NCBI RefSeq assembly: GCF_002723615.1
Contig: NZ_KZ304962.1
Coordinates: forward strand, 1-64,000
DNA from: Limimaricola cinnabarinus
Lineage (GTDB): Bacteria > Pseudomonadota > Alphaproteobacteria > Rhodobacterales > Rhodobacteraceae
Direction: 5' to 3'
DNA: 64,000 nt
Made by a program: the position numbers and the translations under genes. Each line of letters starts with the position of its first letter. The first letter of the stretch is position 1. Under the pieces are notes generated by a model that was given only the letters and a program-made list of their open reading frames with translations, was not told the origin of the DNA and searched no databases. Shown one piece after another: positions 34,844 through 45,786 of the stretch.

Positions 34844-37120
34844 ATGCCGATCACCGAAGCACTCAAGCCGACACCCTTCGCCGCCGGGCTGGAGGTCTGG
34901 TCGAGCGGCGACGGCACGCCGGGCTCGGACACCTATGCGCAGTCGGGAGCGGGGGTCTTCGTGCCCGCCGATCAGGATTTCGGCGGCGCGCTGGAGATCC
35001 TGAAGACCAATTCGGTGCAAAAGCTGCGCTACATGGGCGAGACGCCGGTGCGGCCGGGGCTCTATATCCGCGTCACCGCGCGGGCAAAGGCGCTGTCGGG
35101 GCCGCTGCCGGGGCTGCGCATCGCGGGCTGGGCCGGGCGCGAGAGCGGCGCGCATCTGGGCGGGGTGGACGAGGCGGGCCCGGTGACCGAGCTTGCCGCC
35201 TACGGCGAGGTGGTCGAGGTTTCGGCCATCATCGGGCCGGGGCTGCAGGAGGGGGTGGATCTGATCTGGCCGCAGGCGGATTACGGCCATCTCGGGCTGG
35301 ACCTGACCGGGGCCTCGGGCGGGGTGGTGCGGATCGACGACATCGAGATCGAGGATGTGACCCATCTTTTTGCCGCCGATCTGGCGGGGGTGGTCGATGT
35401 GCGCGATTACGGCGCGCGCGGCGATGGCACCGGCAACGAGGCCACAGCCTTCGCCGCCGCCGACGCGGCGGCGGCGGGCCGGACGGTGCTGGTGCCCGAG
35501 GGGCGCTACCGCATCGCGTCCGATGTCACCTTCCGCAGCCATGTGCGCTTTGTCGGCACGGTCGAGCCGGTGGGCGCGACCAAGCTGATCCTGCAGCGCG
35601 ATTTCCGCTTCGGCGCCTATCTCGACGCGCTGGGCAACGAGGAGCTGGCCTTCACCAAGGCGTTCCAGGCGCTGCTGAGCTTCTCGGACCACGAATCGCT
35701 CGATCTCGAAGGGCGGCGGATCGGCCTCACCAAGCCCTTCGACATGGCCGCCGCCGTGCCCGACCGCGAGACCTTCGCCACCCGCCGGGTGGTGCGCAAC
35801 GGCCAGTTCCAGCCGATCGACGGCGCGGCCTGGACCCCGGCCACCGTGACATCGCGCGCGAGCTACGCCGCGGCCAATCCCTACCGGCTCGACAACGTGG
35901 CCAAGGCGGGCTCGATCGCGCCCGGAAGCCTCGTGACCGGCAACGGGGTGGGACGCGAGGTCTATGTCAAATCGGTCGATGCCGCCAATGACCGGGTGGT
36001 GCTGAGCCAGCCGCTTTACGACGCCGAGGGGGTGCAGATCTTCACCTTCACCCGGTTTCGCTACCTGATCGACTTTTCGGGCTTCAGGGATCTCAGCCAG
36101 TTCGTCTTCGACGACATCGAGTTCCAGTGCAACGGCGTCGCCTCGGGCCTCATCCTACCGCCCGCCGGGCTCACCTTTCATTTGCGCGACTGCTTCGTGA
36201 CCAAGCCGCGCGACCGCGGGCTCACCTCGCATGGCGGCGGTTGCCAGGGGATGATGATCGACCGCTGCCAGTTCTTGTCGAACGAGCAGGGGCTGCCGGT
36301 CGAGCAGAGAAAGACGCTGTGCTTCAACGCCAACGCCAATGACGTGAAGATCCGCGATTGCCGGATCGTGCTGTTCGAGCATTTCTGCGTGCTGGCGGGC
36401 ACCGGCAACCTGATCTCGAACAATCACTGGTTCCACGGCGATTCCTCCTCCGACGGCGTGCGCAAGGGCGGCATCATCCTGACCCGGCCCAACCCGGCCT
36501 CGCTGATCGTCGGCAACTACATCGACAACAACTTCATCGAATGGAGCAACGAGCACGATGAAAGCCCCGCGCGCGGCACGCAGTTCAGCTTCGGCGGGCT
36601 GACGGTGACGGGCAACATCTTCATCTGCACCGATGCCGCGCGCTGGTTCAACTGGATCGTGATCAAGCCGCGCGGGCCGGGGCATTACATCCACGGGCTG
36701 CACGTCACCGGCAACGTGTTTCGCACCTTCAACGGCAATATCGACCGGGTCGAGCGGGTCGATACCAGCTTTGCCGATCTCGATTACGGGCGGATGCGCG
36801 ACATCACCTTCGAGAGCAACGCCTTTCACGGCATCAACGAACCCGCGCGCAACCCGGCGAGCCTGAGCCACCGGGAGGCCGCGGCGACGCGGGTCTGGGT
36901 GATCAACAGCGCGCCGCTTCTGCCCTTCGGGGGGCGGGCGCGGGTGGTGGAGGCGGCGCTGCCCGAGGGGCGGCTGGAGGACGCCTCGGGCGGGACCGTC
37001 CATGAAAGCCCTTGGATCGACCCCGAGCACGGGGCCGGCGGGCGGAAGTTTCGCGTGCTGTGGAGCAGGCCGGTCGCCGGGCGGATGCGCTGCCGGGTGC
37101 GGATGGATCAGCCGGGATAG
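34844..37120 (+). CDS. Large right-handed beta-helix protein, GH28-related (pectate-lyase-3-like)
   Basis: A 758-aa protein without a signal peptide. Residues about 1-180 form an N-terminal beta-rich domain resembling a carbohydrate-binding or tail-spike head. At about 184 the classic entry VVDVRDYGARGDGTGNEATAF starts a right-handed beta-helix with repeated short Asn-rich strands (NLISNNHWF, VGNYIDNNF, VTGNIFI, VTGNVFRTF). Such proteins include exopolysaccharide-modifying enzymes and phage-type tail spikes. The substrate is unknown. CAGGGGCC provides the RBS. Neighbouring genes do not point to a phage. Confidence 0.82.
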   Translation: MPITEALKPTPFAAGLEVWSSGDGTPGSDTYAQSGAGVFVPADQDFGGALEILKTNSVQKLRYMGETPVRPGLYIRVTARAKALSGPLPGLRIAGWAGRESGAHLGGVDEAGPVTELAAYGEVVEVSAIIGPGLQEGVDLIWPQADYGHLGLDLTGASGGVVRIDDIEIEDVTHLFAADLAGVVDVRDYGARGDGTGNEATAFAAADAAAAGRTVLVPEGRYRIASDVTFRSHVRFVGTVEPVGATKLILQRDFRFGAYLDALGNEELAFTKAFQALLSFSDHESLDLEGRRIGLTKPFDMAAAVPDRETFATRRVVRNGQFQPIDGAAWTPATVTSRASYAAANPYRLDNVAKAGSIAPGSLVTGNGVGREVYVKSVDAANDRVVLSQPLYDAEGVQIFTFTRFRYLIDFSGFRDLSQFVFDDIEFQCNGVASGLILPPAGLTFHLRDCFVTKPRDRGLTSHGGGCQGMMIDRCQFLSNEQGLPVEQRKTLCFNANANDVKIRDCRIVLFEHFCVLAGTGNLISNNHWFHGDSSSDGVRKGGIILTRPNPASLIVGNYIDNNFIEWSNEHDESPARGTQFSFGGLTVTGNIFICTDAARWFNWIVIKPRGPGHYIHGLHVTGNVFRTFNGNIDRVERVDTSFADLDYGRMRDITFESNAFHGINEPARNPASLSHREAAATRVWVINSAPLLPFGGRARVVEAALPEGRLEDASGGTVHESPWIDPEHGAGGRKFRVLWSRPVAGRMRCRVRMDQPG

Positions 37121-37200
37121 CCTTCGGGGGGAACCGGGCAGGGGGCTGGCGCGTCTGGGATGTGGCCCCCTGCGGATCGGGCTGTCCCATGGAGACGATG

Positions 37201-37521
37201 ATGAACACGATCGCGACCCCCGCCGAACTGGTACGAACTTCCGTGACCTTCTGGACCCTGATGGCGGAGACGCAGGCGGTCATGGCCTACCGGATGATGG
37301 GCATGGCCGGTCTTTGGGCCGTCACCGGCTCGGAAAACCGGCTCATGGTCGACGAGAAGGCCCCGGCCTTTGCCGAGGCGATGATGGCGGGCAGCCGGGC
37401 GATGATGTCGGGCCAGCGGCCCGACCAGATCGCGCTTGCGGCGATGACGCCGCTGCAGCGGCAGACCGGGCGCAACAATCGCCGCCTTGCGCGGCGCGGT
37501 CCCAATTTCCTCAAGCCATAG
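37201..37521 (+). CDS. Small Met/Ala-rich protein of unknown function
   Basis: A 106-aa protein. It has a helical Met-rich middle (AYRMMGMAGLW, AEAMMAGSRAMMSG) and a basic tail (GRNNRRLARRGPNF). Similar proteins occur widely in Rhodobacterales, in my recollection, sometimes under unhelpful names; no function is established. Their length and amphipathic helices recall phasin-like surface proteins, which is only a guess. The start MNTIATPA is chosen because GGAGACG gives it good spacing; two ATGs lie just upstream. Confidence 0.65.
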   Translation: MNTIATPAELVRTSVTFWTLMAETQAVMAYRMMGMAGLWAVTGSENRLMVDEKAPAFAEAMMAGSRAMMSGQRPDQIALAAMTPLQRQTGRNNRRLARRGPNFLKP

Positions 37522-37560
37522 GGCGAAAACCGGCGGCTTTGCGCCGAGGCCGCGCCGGTG

Positions 37561-37618
37561 GCCCAACCGCCCGGAACGCCCGGGGCCGCCGGGCGGTTGG
37601 GCGGTTGGGCGGTTGGGC
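37561..37618. repeat. Inverted repeat with a triplicated 8-bp arm (GGCGGTTG)
   Basis: GCCCAACCGCCC (37561-37572) is complementary to GGGCGGTTGGGC, which occurs three times in overlapping register from 37591 to 37618 because GGCGGTTG is repeated in tandem. It can form alternative hairpins after the upstream small gene and probably acts as its terminator. The triplication is likely a slippage product. Confidence 0.55.
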
Positions 37619-37629
37619 GAGGCCATTCC

Positions 37630-37673
37630 CCCATCAAGGCCCCATCAAGGCCCGATCAAGGCCCGATCAAGGA
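37630..37673. repeat. Four tandem 11-bp units (CCCATCAAGGC type)
   Basis: The units read CCATCAAGGC, CCCATCAAGGC, CCGATCAAGGC and CCGATCAAGGA, differing at one position (A/G of CATC/GATC). They end about eight bases before the next ATG, and each contains AAGG, so the last copy can act as ribosome-binding site (AAGGA). Copy-number change here could alter translation of the next gene. Confidence 0.6.
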
Positions 37674-37681
37674 CAGCGATC

Positions 37682-37927
37682 ATGACCTCTCCCTATGCGT
37701 TTTCCCTGCAGGCCTGGCGCAGCGGGCTTTCGCTGTGGCAGGCGGGCTTCGAGATGCAGCTTTCGATGCTCCGCGGCTTTTACGGCCTCGCTCCGGCCCG
37801 CCATGAGGCGGCCGACCCCTCCCGGCGGCAAGCGGACTCGGACGCGCCGGCTGTCGATTTCGCCAAGCGGGCCGCGCAGGGCATCGAAGCGGCCCAACCG
37901 CCGCAGACCGACGATCTGCCCGTCTGA
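37682..37927 (+). CDS. Small protein of unknown function
   Basis: An 81-aa protein beginning MTSPYAFSLQAWRSGL. It has an amphipathic helix rich in Trp, Phe and Leu (LWQAGFEMQLSMLRGFYG), then a polar, probably disordered tail. It follows the Met-rich small protein, and the pairing suggests related roles. No family is recognised with confidence. A phasin-like granule or membrane association is possible but unproven. Confidence 0.55.
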   Translation: MTSPYAFSLQAWRSGLSLWQAGFEMQLSMLRGFYGLAPARHEAADPSRRQADSDAPAVDFAKRAAQGIEAAQPPQTDDLPV

Positions 37928-38069
37928 CATGCCGGTCCCGAGTGCTGCGGGGCAGGGAGGCGCGCCCTTGCCGCTGCGGGCCGGGATGATGCCCGAATGC
38001 CGGACCACCGGGCGCGGGCCGCGAAGCGGCCGCGTTTCGCGCCGGAGCGCAAGATCGGATGGTGTGGAA

Positions 38070-38146
<77 letters not shown>

Positions 38147-38258
38147 ACTGCGCGCGTATCTGGCCTGTCTGCCGGGAAGTGTCAAGCGCCGCGCCCGAGT
38201 TTTTCGACATCCTTCTCCCGCAGTGCCGGGCGCGGGGCGCGCGCCTTGCCGATCCGGC

Positions 38259-38927
38259 CTAGAAGCGCCACCAGCTTTCCAGGGTGAGCCCGCCGCCGCG
38301 GTCGCCGGTCAGCGCGCGGGTCAGGCCGAGCCGCAAATCGAGCGTTTCGCTTGCCTGCCAGACGAGCGAGCCGCCGGTCTTGGCATAGATGTCGCCCGAA
38401 AGCCCGTAGCCCGCCTGGGCCTGGATCAGGCCGGTCCAGCGCGGCGCAAGCTCGCGGCCCCATGTGCCCTCGATCTTGGCCTGGTGCGACAGCCGGGTGA
38501 CGCCGAGCTGGCCCTGCGCATCGAGCGCGAGCCAGCCATTCCCGAGCCCGCGGCCCCAATGCAGGCCGAGCCGGCCGGTCGCCTCGTGGTCGCCATCCGG
38601 GAGCAGCGTCACCCCCAGCCCGGTCGAGACCGCCCAGACATCGCCCTCAAGCTCGGGCCGCCAGGGCAGGCGTATCCAGGCGAAAAGGCTTCCGGCCGTG
38701 CCCGCATCGGCGGCGTAGCCGTCGATCCCGAAGGTCAGCCGCGGCGTGATGCCGTGTTCGAGATAGAGCGTCGGGTCGTAATGCACCGGCCGGGTCGCGC
38801 CGTCGAACAGCGCCACGTTGCCCCCGAGCGACAGGAAGCTCGTGCCTTCCTCGCGCGGCCAGGCCCCGGCATGGGCCATCCCCGCCCAGAGGGCGAAACA
38901 CAGTGTCAGCATGAGCCTGCGTCGCAT
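38259..38927 (-). CDS. Predicted outer-membrane beta-barrel protein
   Basis: A 222-aa protein with a signal peptide (about 1-20, ending AHA). Alternating hydrophobic/polar strands are rich in Gly and aromatic residues, and the C-terminus WWRF ends in Phe, the usual BAM-recognition residue. The strands suggest a small barrel of about 10-12 strands. No specific family or substrate is recognised. It follows the YdcF gene on the same strand. Confidence 0.7.
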   Translation of the reverse strand: MRRRLMLTLCFALWAGMAHAGAWPREEGTSFLSLGGNVALFDGATRPVHYDPTLYLEHGITPRLTFGIDGYAADAGTAGSLFAWIRLPWRPELEGDVWAVSTGLGVTLLPDGDHEATGRLGLHWGRGLGNGWLALDAQGQLGVTRLSHQAKIEGTWGRELAPRWTGLIQAQAGYGLSGDIYAKTGGSLVWQASETLDLRLGLTRALTGDRGGGLTLESWWRF

Positions 38928-38989
38928 CCGCCCTCCGCTCGCCCGAATGCCCCGTCTTCGAGGCTGGGCAAGAGCGGTTAAGGGGGGCG

Positions 38990-39472
38990 TTAATGGTGCC
39001 GCAACCGCCACAGATAGGCGCCATAGGCGGGGATTTCGCGCAGCGCGAGCTTGAGCTGCGGGACGAGCCGCGCGCCCTGCGGCGGCGCATGGCCGCGCGC
39101 ATCGAGGCCGAAGCGGCGCGCCACGAGCCGCGCGCGCGGCAGATGCGCGGCGTCGCTGACAAGGATGACGCGACGCGTGCCGAGCCGGTCGAGTATCGGC
39201 AGGGCGAGGCGGATATTGTCGAGCGTGTCGCGCGAGGCGGTTTCGGGGTGGATCGCGTGCTCCGGCACGCCCGCTTCGATCAGGAGATCCCGCATCGCCT
39301 CGCCCTCGCTCGGCGGATGCCGCCCCAGCCCGCCGCAGGGCACCAGATAGGTCACCTCGCCCGCATGCCACAGCGCGGCCCCGTGCATGGCGCGGCGGCG
39401 CAGGGTGGGGGAGGGGCCGGTCTCCCAGACGGCGGCACCGAGGATCAGCGCGGCGGTGATCGGCTCTGTCAT
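38990..39472 (-). CDS. YdcF family protein (DUF218)
   Basis: A 160-aa single-domain DUF218 protein. Family motifs are LILGAAVWETGPSPTLRRR, CGGLGRHPPSEGEAMRD, TASRDTLDNIRLALPIL and ILVSDAAHLPRARLVARR. DUF218 proteins such as ElyC/YdcF are implicated in envelope or vancomycin-related functions, but biochemical activity is unsettled. It lacks the N-terminal membrane segments of ElyC. Confidence 0.88.
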   Translation of the reverse strand: MTEPITAALILGAAVWETGPSPTLRRRAMHGAALWHAGEVTYLVPCGGLGRHPPSEGEAMRDLLIEAGVPEHAIHPETASRDTLDNIRLALPILDRLGTRRVILVSDAAHLPRARLVARRFGLDARGHAPPQGARLVPQLKLALREIPAYGAYLWRLRHH

Positions 39473-39586
39473 GGCGAGGCTCTTTGCTGCTGGCGCGGGG
39501 CTCGATCTAGCGCGGCGGACAGCCGCGGCACCTTTCCCGCGCGCGCCCGCGCGCTAGGCTTGCAGGCAACACGAAGGGGAAACGTG

Positions 39587-39859
39587 ATGGAAGAACTGCT
39601 GCAGGGGATCGGCATCGCCGTTCTCGTCATTCTGGCGCTGGTGGGCCTGGCCGTGGGCTGGCTGGCAAGCGCGCTTTCGGGCGGGCGCAGGCGGGCGCTC
39701 TACATGGTGGTCGGCGCGCTCGCGGCGATGGCCACGCCCTTCGTCCTTGCGGCGCTGGGCGTGACCGTTCTGGCGGCGGGCGGGCTTCTGCTCGTCGTCG
39801 TGGTGGCGCTGATCGGCGCGGCGCTGGTCCTGGCGCTGGTGCGCGCGATCGCGAAGTGA
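39587..39859 (+). CDS. Small multi-span membrane protein (GlsB/YeaQ-like)
   Basis: A 90-aa protein with three hydrophobic segments separated by a short basic loop (SGGRRRAL). The segment GLAVGWLASALSGG followed by MVVGALAAMATPFVLA resembles the transglycosylase-associated GlsB/YeaQ/YmgE group, but the match is loose. GAAGGGGAAAC provides the RBS. Confidence 0.65.
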   Translation: MEELLQGIGIAVLVILALVGLAVGWLASALSGGRRRALYMVVGALAAMATPFVLAALGVTVLAAGGLLLVVVVALIGAALVLALVRAIAK

Positions 39860-39872
39860 GGGCAGGCCGCGC

Positions 39873-42080
<2,208 letters not shown>

Positions 42081-42208
42081 GGGCGGACTCCTCGAGGCCG
42101 AACCAATCTGGCCTCTTTTCGTTCCTGTACAAGAGGGGTGCGGCGTCTTTGCCGCCTTGCATGGCAGTGCGGTTTTGCCGATAACGCCGATCAGATCAGA
42201 AGGGACCA

Positions 42209-42523
42209 ATGATGCGCGCACGGATCTACAGACCCGCCCGGACCGCCACCCAGTCGGGCACCGCCAAGACCGAGGCCTGGATCCTCGAATACGCGCCCGC
42301 CTCCAAGCGCGAGATCGACCCGCTGATGGGCTGGACCAGCTCGACCGACACGCAAAGCCAGGTGCGGATGTATTTCGACAGCCGCGAGGCGGCGGTGGCC
42401 TATGCCGAGAAGCACGGGCTCGACGCGATCGTGCAGGAGCCGCATGTGCGCAAGCACAACATCCGCCCCGGCGGCTATGCCGAGAACTTCTCGAACTCGC
42501 GCCGCGGGGCCTGGACGCACTGA
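42209..42523 (+). CDS. NADH dehydrogenase accessory subunit, NDUFS4-like (ETC complex I subunit)
   Basis: A 104-aa homologue of the mitochondrial 18-kDa complex I subunit NDUFS4, found in alphaproteobacteria as a supernumerary subunit. Signature segments are [38 protein letters not shown] and the C-terminal [12 protein letters not shown]. It is predicted to bind at the NADH-oxidising arm of complex I. The start may be the second Met (MRARIYR). Confidence 0.92.
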   Translation: MMRARIYRPARTATQSGTAKTEAWILEYAPASKREIDPLMGWTSSTDTQSQVRMYFDSREAAVAYAEKHGLDAIVQEPHVRKHNIRPGGYAENFSNSRRGAWTH

Positions 42524-42637
42524 TTTTGTCAATCCGACTCAAGTTGAGGCGGTTTGGCGGTCGAGATCCGGCGAAGGGGCCGGACGACGCAGCATCGAGT
42601 GTCCAACCAACTCGGACGACATAGACTTCTACCAAGG

Positions 42638-42653
42638 GCGGCCCGAGGGCCGC
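42638..42653 (+). terminator. Hairpin downstream of the NDUFS4-like gene
   Basis: The palindrome GCGGCCCGAGGGCCGC folds into a 6-7 bp stem followed by TCGTTTCGTTTC, a U-rich tail on the plus strand. It fits an intrinsic terminator ahead of the MYG1 gene. The preceding 110 bases contain no gene I can support. Confidence 0.6.
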
Positions 42654-42676
42654 TCGTTTCGTTTCAGGGATCAGCC

Positions 42677-43639
42677 ATGACCATCACCCATCTCGTCACC
42701 CATTCGGGCGGCTTTCACGCCGACGAACTTCTCTCCTCGGTCATCCTGACCCGGCTGTTTCCCGAAGCCGAGCTGGTGCGCAGCCGCGACAAGGCCTGGA
42801 TCACACCCGCAGAGGGGCGGATCATCTATGATGTGGGCGGGCAGTATGACGCCGAGGCGCGGATCTTCGATCATCACCAGAAGCCCAACCCCCTGCGCGA
42901 GGATGGCCAGCCCTACAGCTCCTTCGGGCTGATCTGGGCGCAATACGGGCGCGATTACCTGCGCGCGCTGGATGTGCCCGAGCAGGATGTCGAGAAGATC
43001 CACGCCTCCTTCGATCGCGGCTTCGTGCTGCCGGTCGACCTGCTCGACAACGGCGCGGTGGATGCCTCCGCCGCGGGGCCGCTGTATTCGGGGCTGACGC
43101 TGCCGGCGCTGCTGGAAAGCCTGAAACCCGCCTTCGACGACCGCGAAGAGGGGGCCGACGACCGCGCCTTTGCCGCCGCCGTTCCGGTCGCGCGCGCCTT
43201 CGTCGAGGCCCGCATCCGCCGCTCGGCGGCGAAATACCGCGCCGAGGCGATGGTGCTGGCGGCGATCGAGGCGGCGGGCGAGGGGCGCGTCCTCGAGCTG
43301 CCCATGGGCATGCCGTTCCGCGCCGGAATCGAGGCGGCGGGGGCCGATCACCTGCTCTTCGTCGTCCATCCGCGCGGCGCGGACTGGGCGCTGACGACGA
43401 TCCGCACCGGCGACGACACCTTCGCCACACGCGCCGACCTGCCCGCCGCCTGGGCGGGGCTGACGGATGCGGCGCTGGAGGCCGCGTCGGGCGTGGCGGG
43501 GGCGAAGTTCTGCCATAATGGCCGGTTCATCGCCGTGGCGTCGAGCCGGGAGGCGATCATGGCGATGGCGGAGCTGGCGGTGACGGAGGCATCGAGGTCC
43601 GATGCGGCGCAGAACGCGGCCTCCCGGCCCGCCGGATGA
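42677..43639 (+). CDS. MYG1 family protein (predicted DHH-type metal-dependent phosphohydrolase)
   Basis: A 320-aa protein of the MYG1/UPF0160 family, whose eukaryotic members are 3'-5' RNA exonucleases. Metal-binding motifs are [13 protein letters not shown] near residue 9, [17 protein letters not shown] near 52-68 and the later GGL-type region. The bacterial role is not established; nucleotide or RNA turnover is inferred. Its start follows the terminator region, with CAGGGAT as RBS. Confidence 0.9.
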   Translation: MTITHLVTHSGGFHADELLSSVILTRLFPEAELVRSRDKAWITPAEGRIIYDVGGQYDAEARIFDHHQKPNPLREDGQPYSSFGLIWAQYGRDYLRALDVPEQDVEKIHASFDRGFVLPVDLLDNGAVDASAAGPLYSGLTLPALLESLKPAFDDREEGADDRAFAAAVPVARAFVEARIRRSAAKYRAEAMVLAAIEAAGEGRVLELPMGMPFRAGIEAAGADHLLFVVHPRGADWALTTIRTGDDTFATRADLPAAWAGLTDAALEAASGVAGAKFCHNGRFIAVASSREAIMAMAELAVTEASRSDAAQNAASRPAG

Positions 43640-43804
43640 CCCGAAGCGGAGGGCCGGGGCTCATCGGTCTTCCGCTTTCAGCCAGGGCCCGCCCGGCCTT
43701 CGCGCGGCTTCGGTCATGAAGGCGGCGGTGTCCGGCTTCGATGGTTGCGCGAGGCGCTGACGAGGCGCATGACTCGTCCAGATTCGAAACCCTCGGAAGC
43801 CGTC

Positions 43805-45136
43805 ATGACCCATCTTCTTCATCGTTCCACGCGCCTTCAGCCACGCCGGGCCGTCGCGGCGAGCGGGCTGACCATCACCGACAGCGAGGGGCGCGACTAT
43901 ATCGACGCCTGCGGCGGTGCCGCCGTCTCCTGCCTGGGCCATGGGCACCCGGACGTGATCGCCGCGCTGCACAAGCAGGCCGACACCGTCGCCTATGCCC
44001 ATACCGGCTTCTTCACCACCGAGGCCGCCGAGCGTCTGGGCGACCGGCTGGTGGCCGACGCGCCCGAGGGGATCGGGCACGCCTATCTCGTCTCGGGCGG
44101 CTCGGAGGCGGTCGAGGCGGCGCTGAAGCTCGCGCGGCAATACGCGACCGAGCGCGGCGAGGAGAGCCGCCGCCACGTGATCGCGCGGCGCCAGAGCTAT
44201 CACGGCAACACGCTGGGCGCGCTGGCGGCGGGCGGCAATGAATGGCGCCGGGCGCAGTTCCGCCCCCTTTTGATCGAGACGCATCACATCGCGCCCTGCT
44301 TTGCCTATCGCGAGCAGCGCGAAGCCGAGAGCGACGCCGATTATGCCGCCCGCGCGGCGGGGGAGCTGGAGCAGAAGATCGCCGAGCTCGGGGCCGAGAA
44401 CGTGCTGGCCTTCGTGGCCGAGCCGGTGGTGGGGGCCACGGCGGGGGCGGTGCCGCCGGTGGGCGACTATTTCAAGCGCATCCGCGAGATCTGCGACCGG
44501 CACGGCGTGCTTCTGATCCTCGACGAGGTGATGTGCGGCATGGGCCGGACCGGCACGCTGCATGCCTGCGAGCAGGAGGGGATCGCGCCCGACCTGATGA
44601 CCGTGGCCAAGGGGCTTGGCGGTGGCTACCAGCCGGTCGGCGCGGTGCTGCTGAGCGAAAGGATCTATGAGGCCATTTCCGGCGGCTCGGGCTTCTTCCA
44701 GCACGGCCACACCTATATGGGCCACCCGATGGCGGCGGCTGCCGCGCTGGCGGTGCAGGAGGTGATCGCGCGCGACGACCTGCTGTCCAATGTGCGCGAG
44801 ATGGGCGCGCATCTGCGCGCGCGGCTGGAGGAGGCTTTCGGCAGCCATGCCCATGTCGGCGACATTCGGGGCAGGGGGCTGTTCCAGGCGATCGAGCTGG
44901 TCGCGGACCGCGAAAGCAAGGACCCCTTCGACCCCGCGCACAAGCTGCATGCCCGGATCAAGGCGGCGGCGATGGAGCGCGGGCTGATGGTCTACCCGAT
45001 GGGCGGCACGATCGATGGGGTGCGCGGCGATCACGTGCTTCTGGCGCCGCCCTTCATCGTCGGGCGCGAGGATGTCGACCGCATCGTCGCGCGGCTGGCG
45101 AAGGCGGTCGAGGCGGCGCTGGGAGAGATCGCATGA
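43805..45136 (+). CDS. Class III PLP-dependent aminotransferase (aspartate aminotransferase family)
   Basis: A 443-aa fold-type I aminotransferase. Cofactor motifs are GGSEAVEAALKLARQY, ILDEVMCGMGRTG (Asp) and TVAKGLGGGYQP with the Schiff-base Lys. QHGHTYMGHP is the conserved Thr/His region. It belongs to the omega/class III group (beta-alanine, taurine or putrescine type); the amine donor is unknown. The 3' end overlaps the next gene as ATGA. A start eight to twenty codons upstream is possible, but MTHLLHRS matches family starts. Confidence 0.88.
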   Translation: MTHLLHRSTRLQPRRAVAASGLTITDSEGRDYIDACGGAAVSCLGHGHPDVIAALHKQADTVAYAHTGFFTTEAAERLGDRLVADAPEGIGHAYLVSGGSEAVEAALKLARQYATERGEESRRHVIARRQSYHGNTLGALAAGGNEWRRAQFRPLLIETHHIAPCFAYREQREAESDADYAARAAGELEQKIAELGAENVLAFVAEPVVGATAGAVPPVGDYFKRIREICDRHGVLLILDEVMCGMGRTGTLHACEQEGIAPDLMTVAKGLGGGYQPVGAVLLSERIYEAISGGSGFFQHGHTYMGHPMAAAAALAVQEVIARDDLLSNVREMGAHLRARLEEAFGSHAHVGDIRGRGLFQAIELVADRESKDPFDPAHKLHARIKAAAMERGLMVYPMGGTIDGVRGDHVLLAPPFIVGREDVDRIVARLAKAVEAALGEIA

Positions 45137-45675
45137 CCGCGCTGGCACCGCTGACCGACGCCGACTGGCCCGGCGGGATCGCCGACATGCTGCCGGGCTT
45201 TGCGGGGAAACTCGATATCTACCGCGTCATGGCGCATCACCCGCGGCTTTTGCGCGCGTGGTCGGATCTGCGCCAGCACGTGGTGGTCGACACCACGCTG
45301 GGGCTGGAGCGCAGCGAGGTGGTGATCCTGCGCACCGGGCTGCGGCACGGCTCGGATTACGAATGGGGCCACCATGTCAGCCGCGCGCGCAAGCTCGGCA
45401 TGGAGGAGGCGCGCATCGCCTCGATCAGGGGGCCGCTCGAGGCGATGACGCCCGAGGACGCCACGCTGGCGGGCGCGGTGGACGCGCTTCTGGAGACGTC
45501 GCGGCTTTCGCTCGCGCAGCAGGCCGGGCTCGAGGCGCTGGTCGGCCGCGAGGGGATGTTCGACCTGATGGCGACGGTGGGGTTCTACACGGTTCTGGCC
45601 TTCATCGCCAACAGCGCGGAATTGGCTCTCGACGCCAACATTCGGGCGGAGTTGGAGAAAACGCCCGCGCCGTAA
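45133..45675 (+). CDS. Carboxymuconolactone decarboxylase family protein (AhpD-like)
   Basis: A 180-aa helical protein of the CMD/AhpD superfamily. The core HHPRLLRAWSDLRQHV, SEVVILRTGLRHGSDYEWGHH and EALVGREGMFDLMATVGFYT are family features. The CxxC of true AhpD peroxidase partners is absent, with GSDYEWGHH in that position, so a redox role is doubtful. Coupled to the aminotransferase gene, so the two may act on the same catabolic route. Confidence 0.88.
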   Translation: MTALAPLTDADWPGGIADMLPGFAGKLDIYRVMAHHPRLLRAWSDLRQHVVVDTTLGLERSEVVILRTGLRHGSDYEWGHHVSRARKLGMEEARIASIRGPLEAMTPEDATLAGAVDALLETSRLSLAQQAGLEALVGREGMFDLMATVGFYTVLAFIANSAELALDANIRAELEKTPAP

Positions 45676-45786
45676 CCTGTTGACAGCGGCGGGCTGTTGA
45701 CTTTCATCGGTGGTGCAGCAGGCTCAGTCGGAGCCTGATCGCCAAGGCGACCAACGAACATCAAGAAACCTCAAGGGAGAGAGCCC

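Noticed and set aside
37630-37673. Tandem 11-bp units considered as a CRISPR-like array
   Set aside because: Units are contiguous without spacers and too short; no cas genes are near.
42120-42145. Possible LexA box (GTTC then AGAG) upstream of uvrB
   Set aside because: The alphaproteobacterial box is GTTC-N7-GTTC; the second half-site is AGAG here, so the match is not good enough.
42530-42632. Possible tRNA-like or tmRNA-like sequence ending in CTACCA after the NDUFS4-like gene
   Set aside because: No T-loop (TTCGA) or acceptor pairing could be drawn; only the hairpin at 42638 is convincing.
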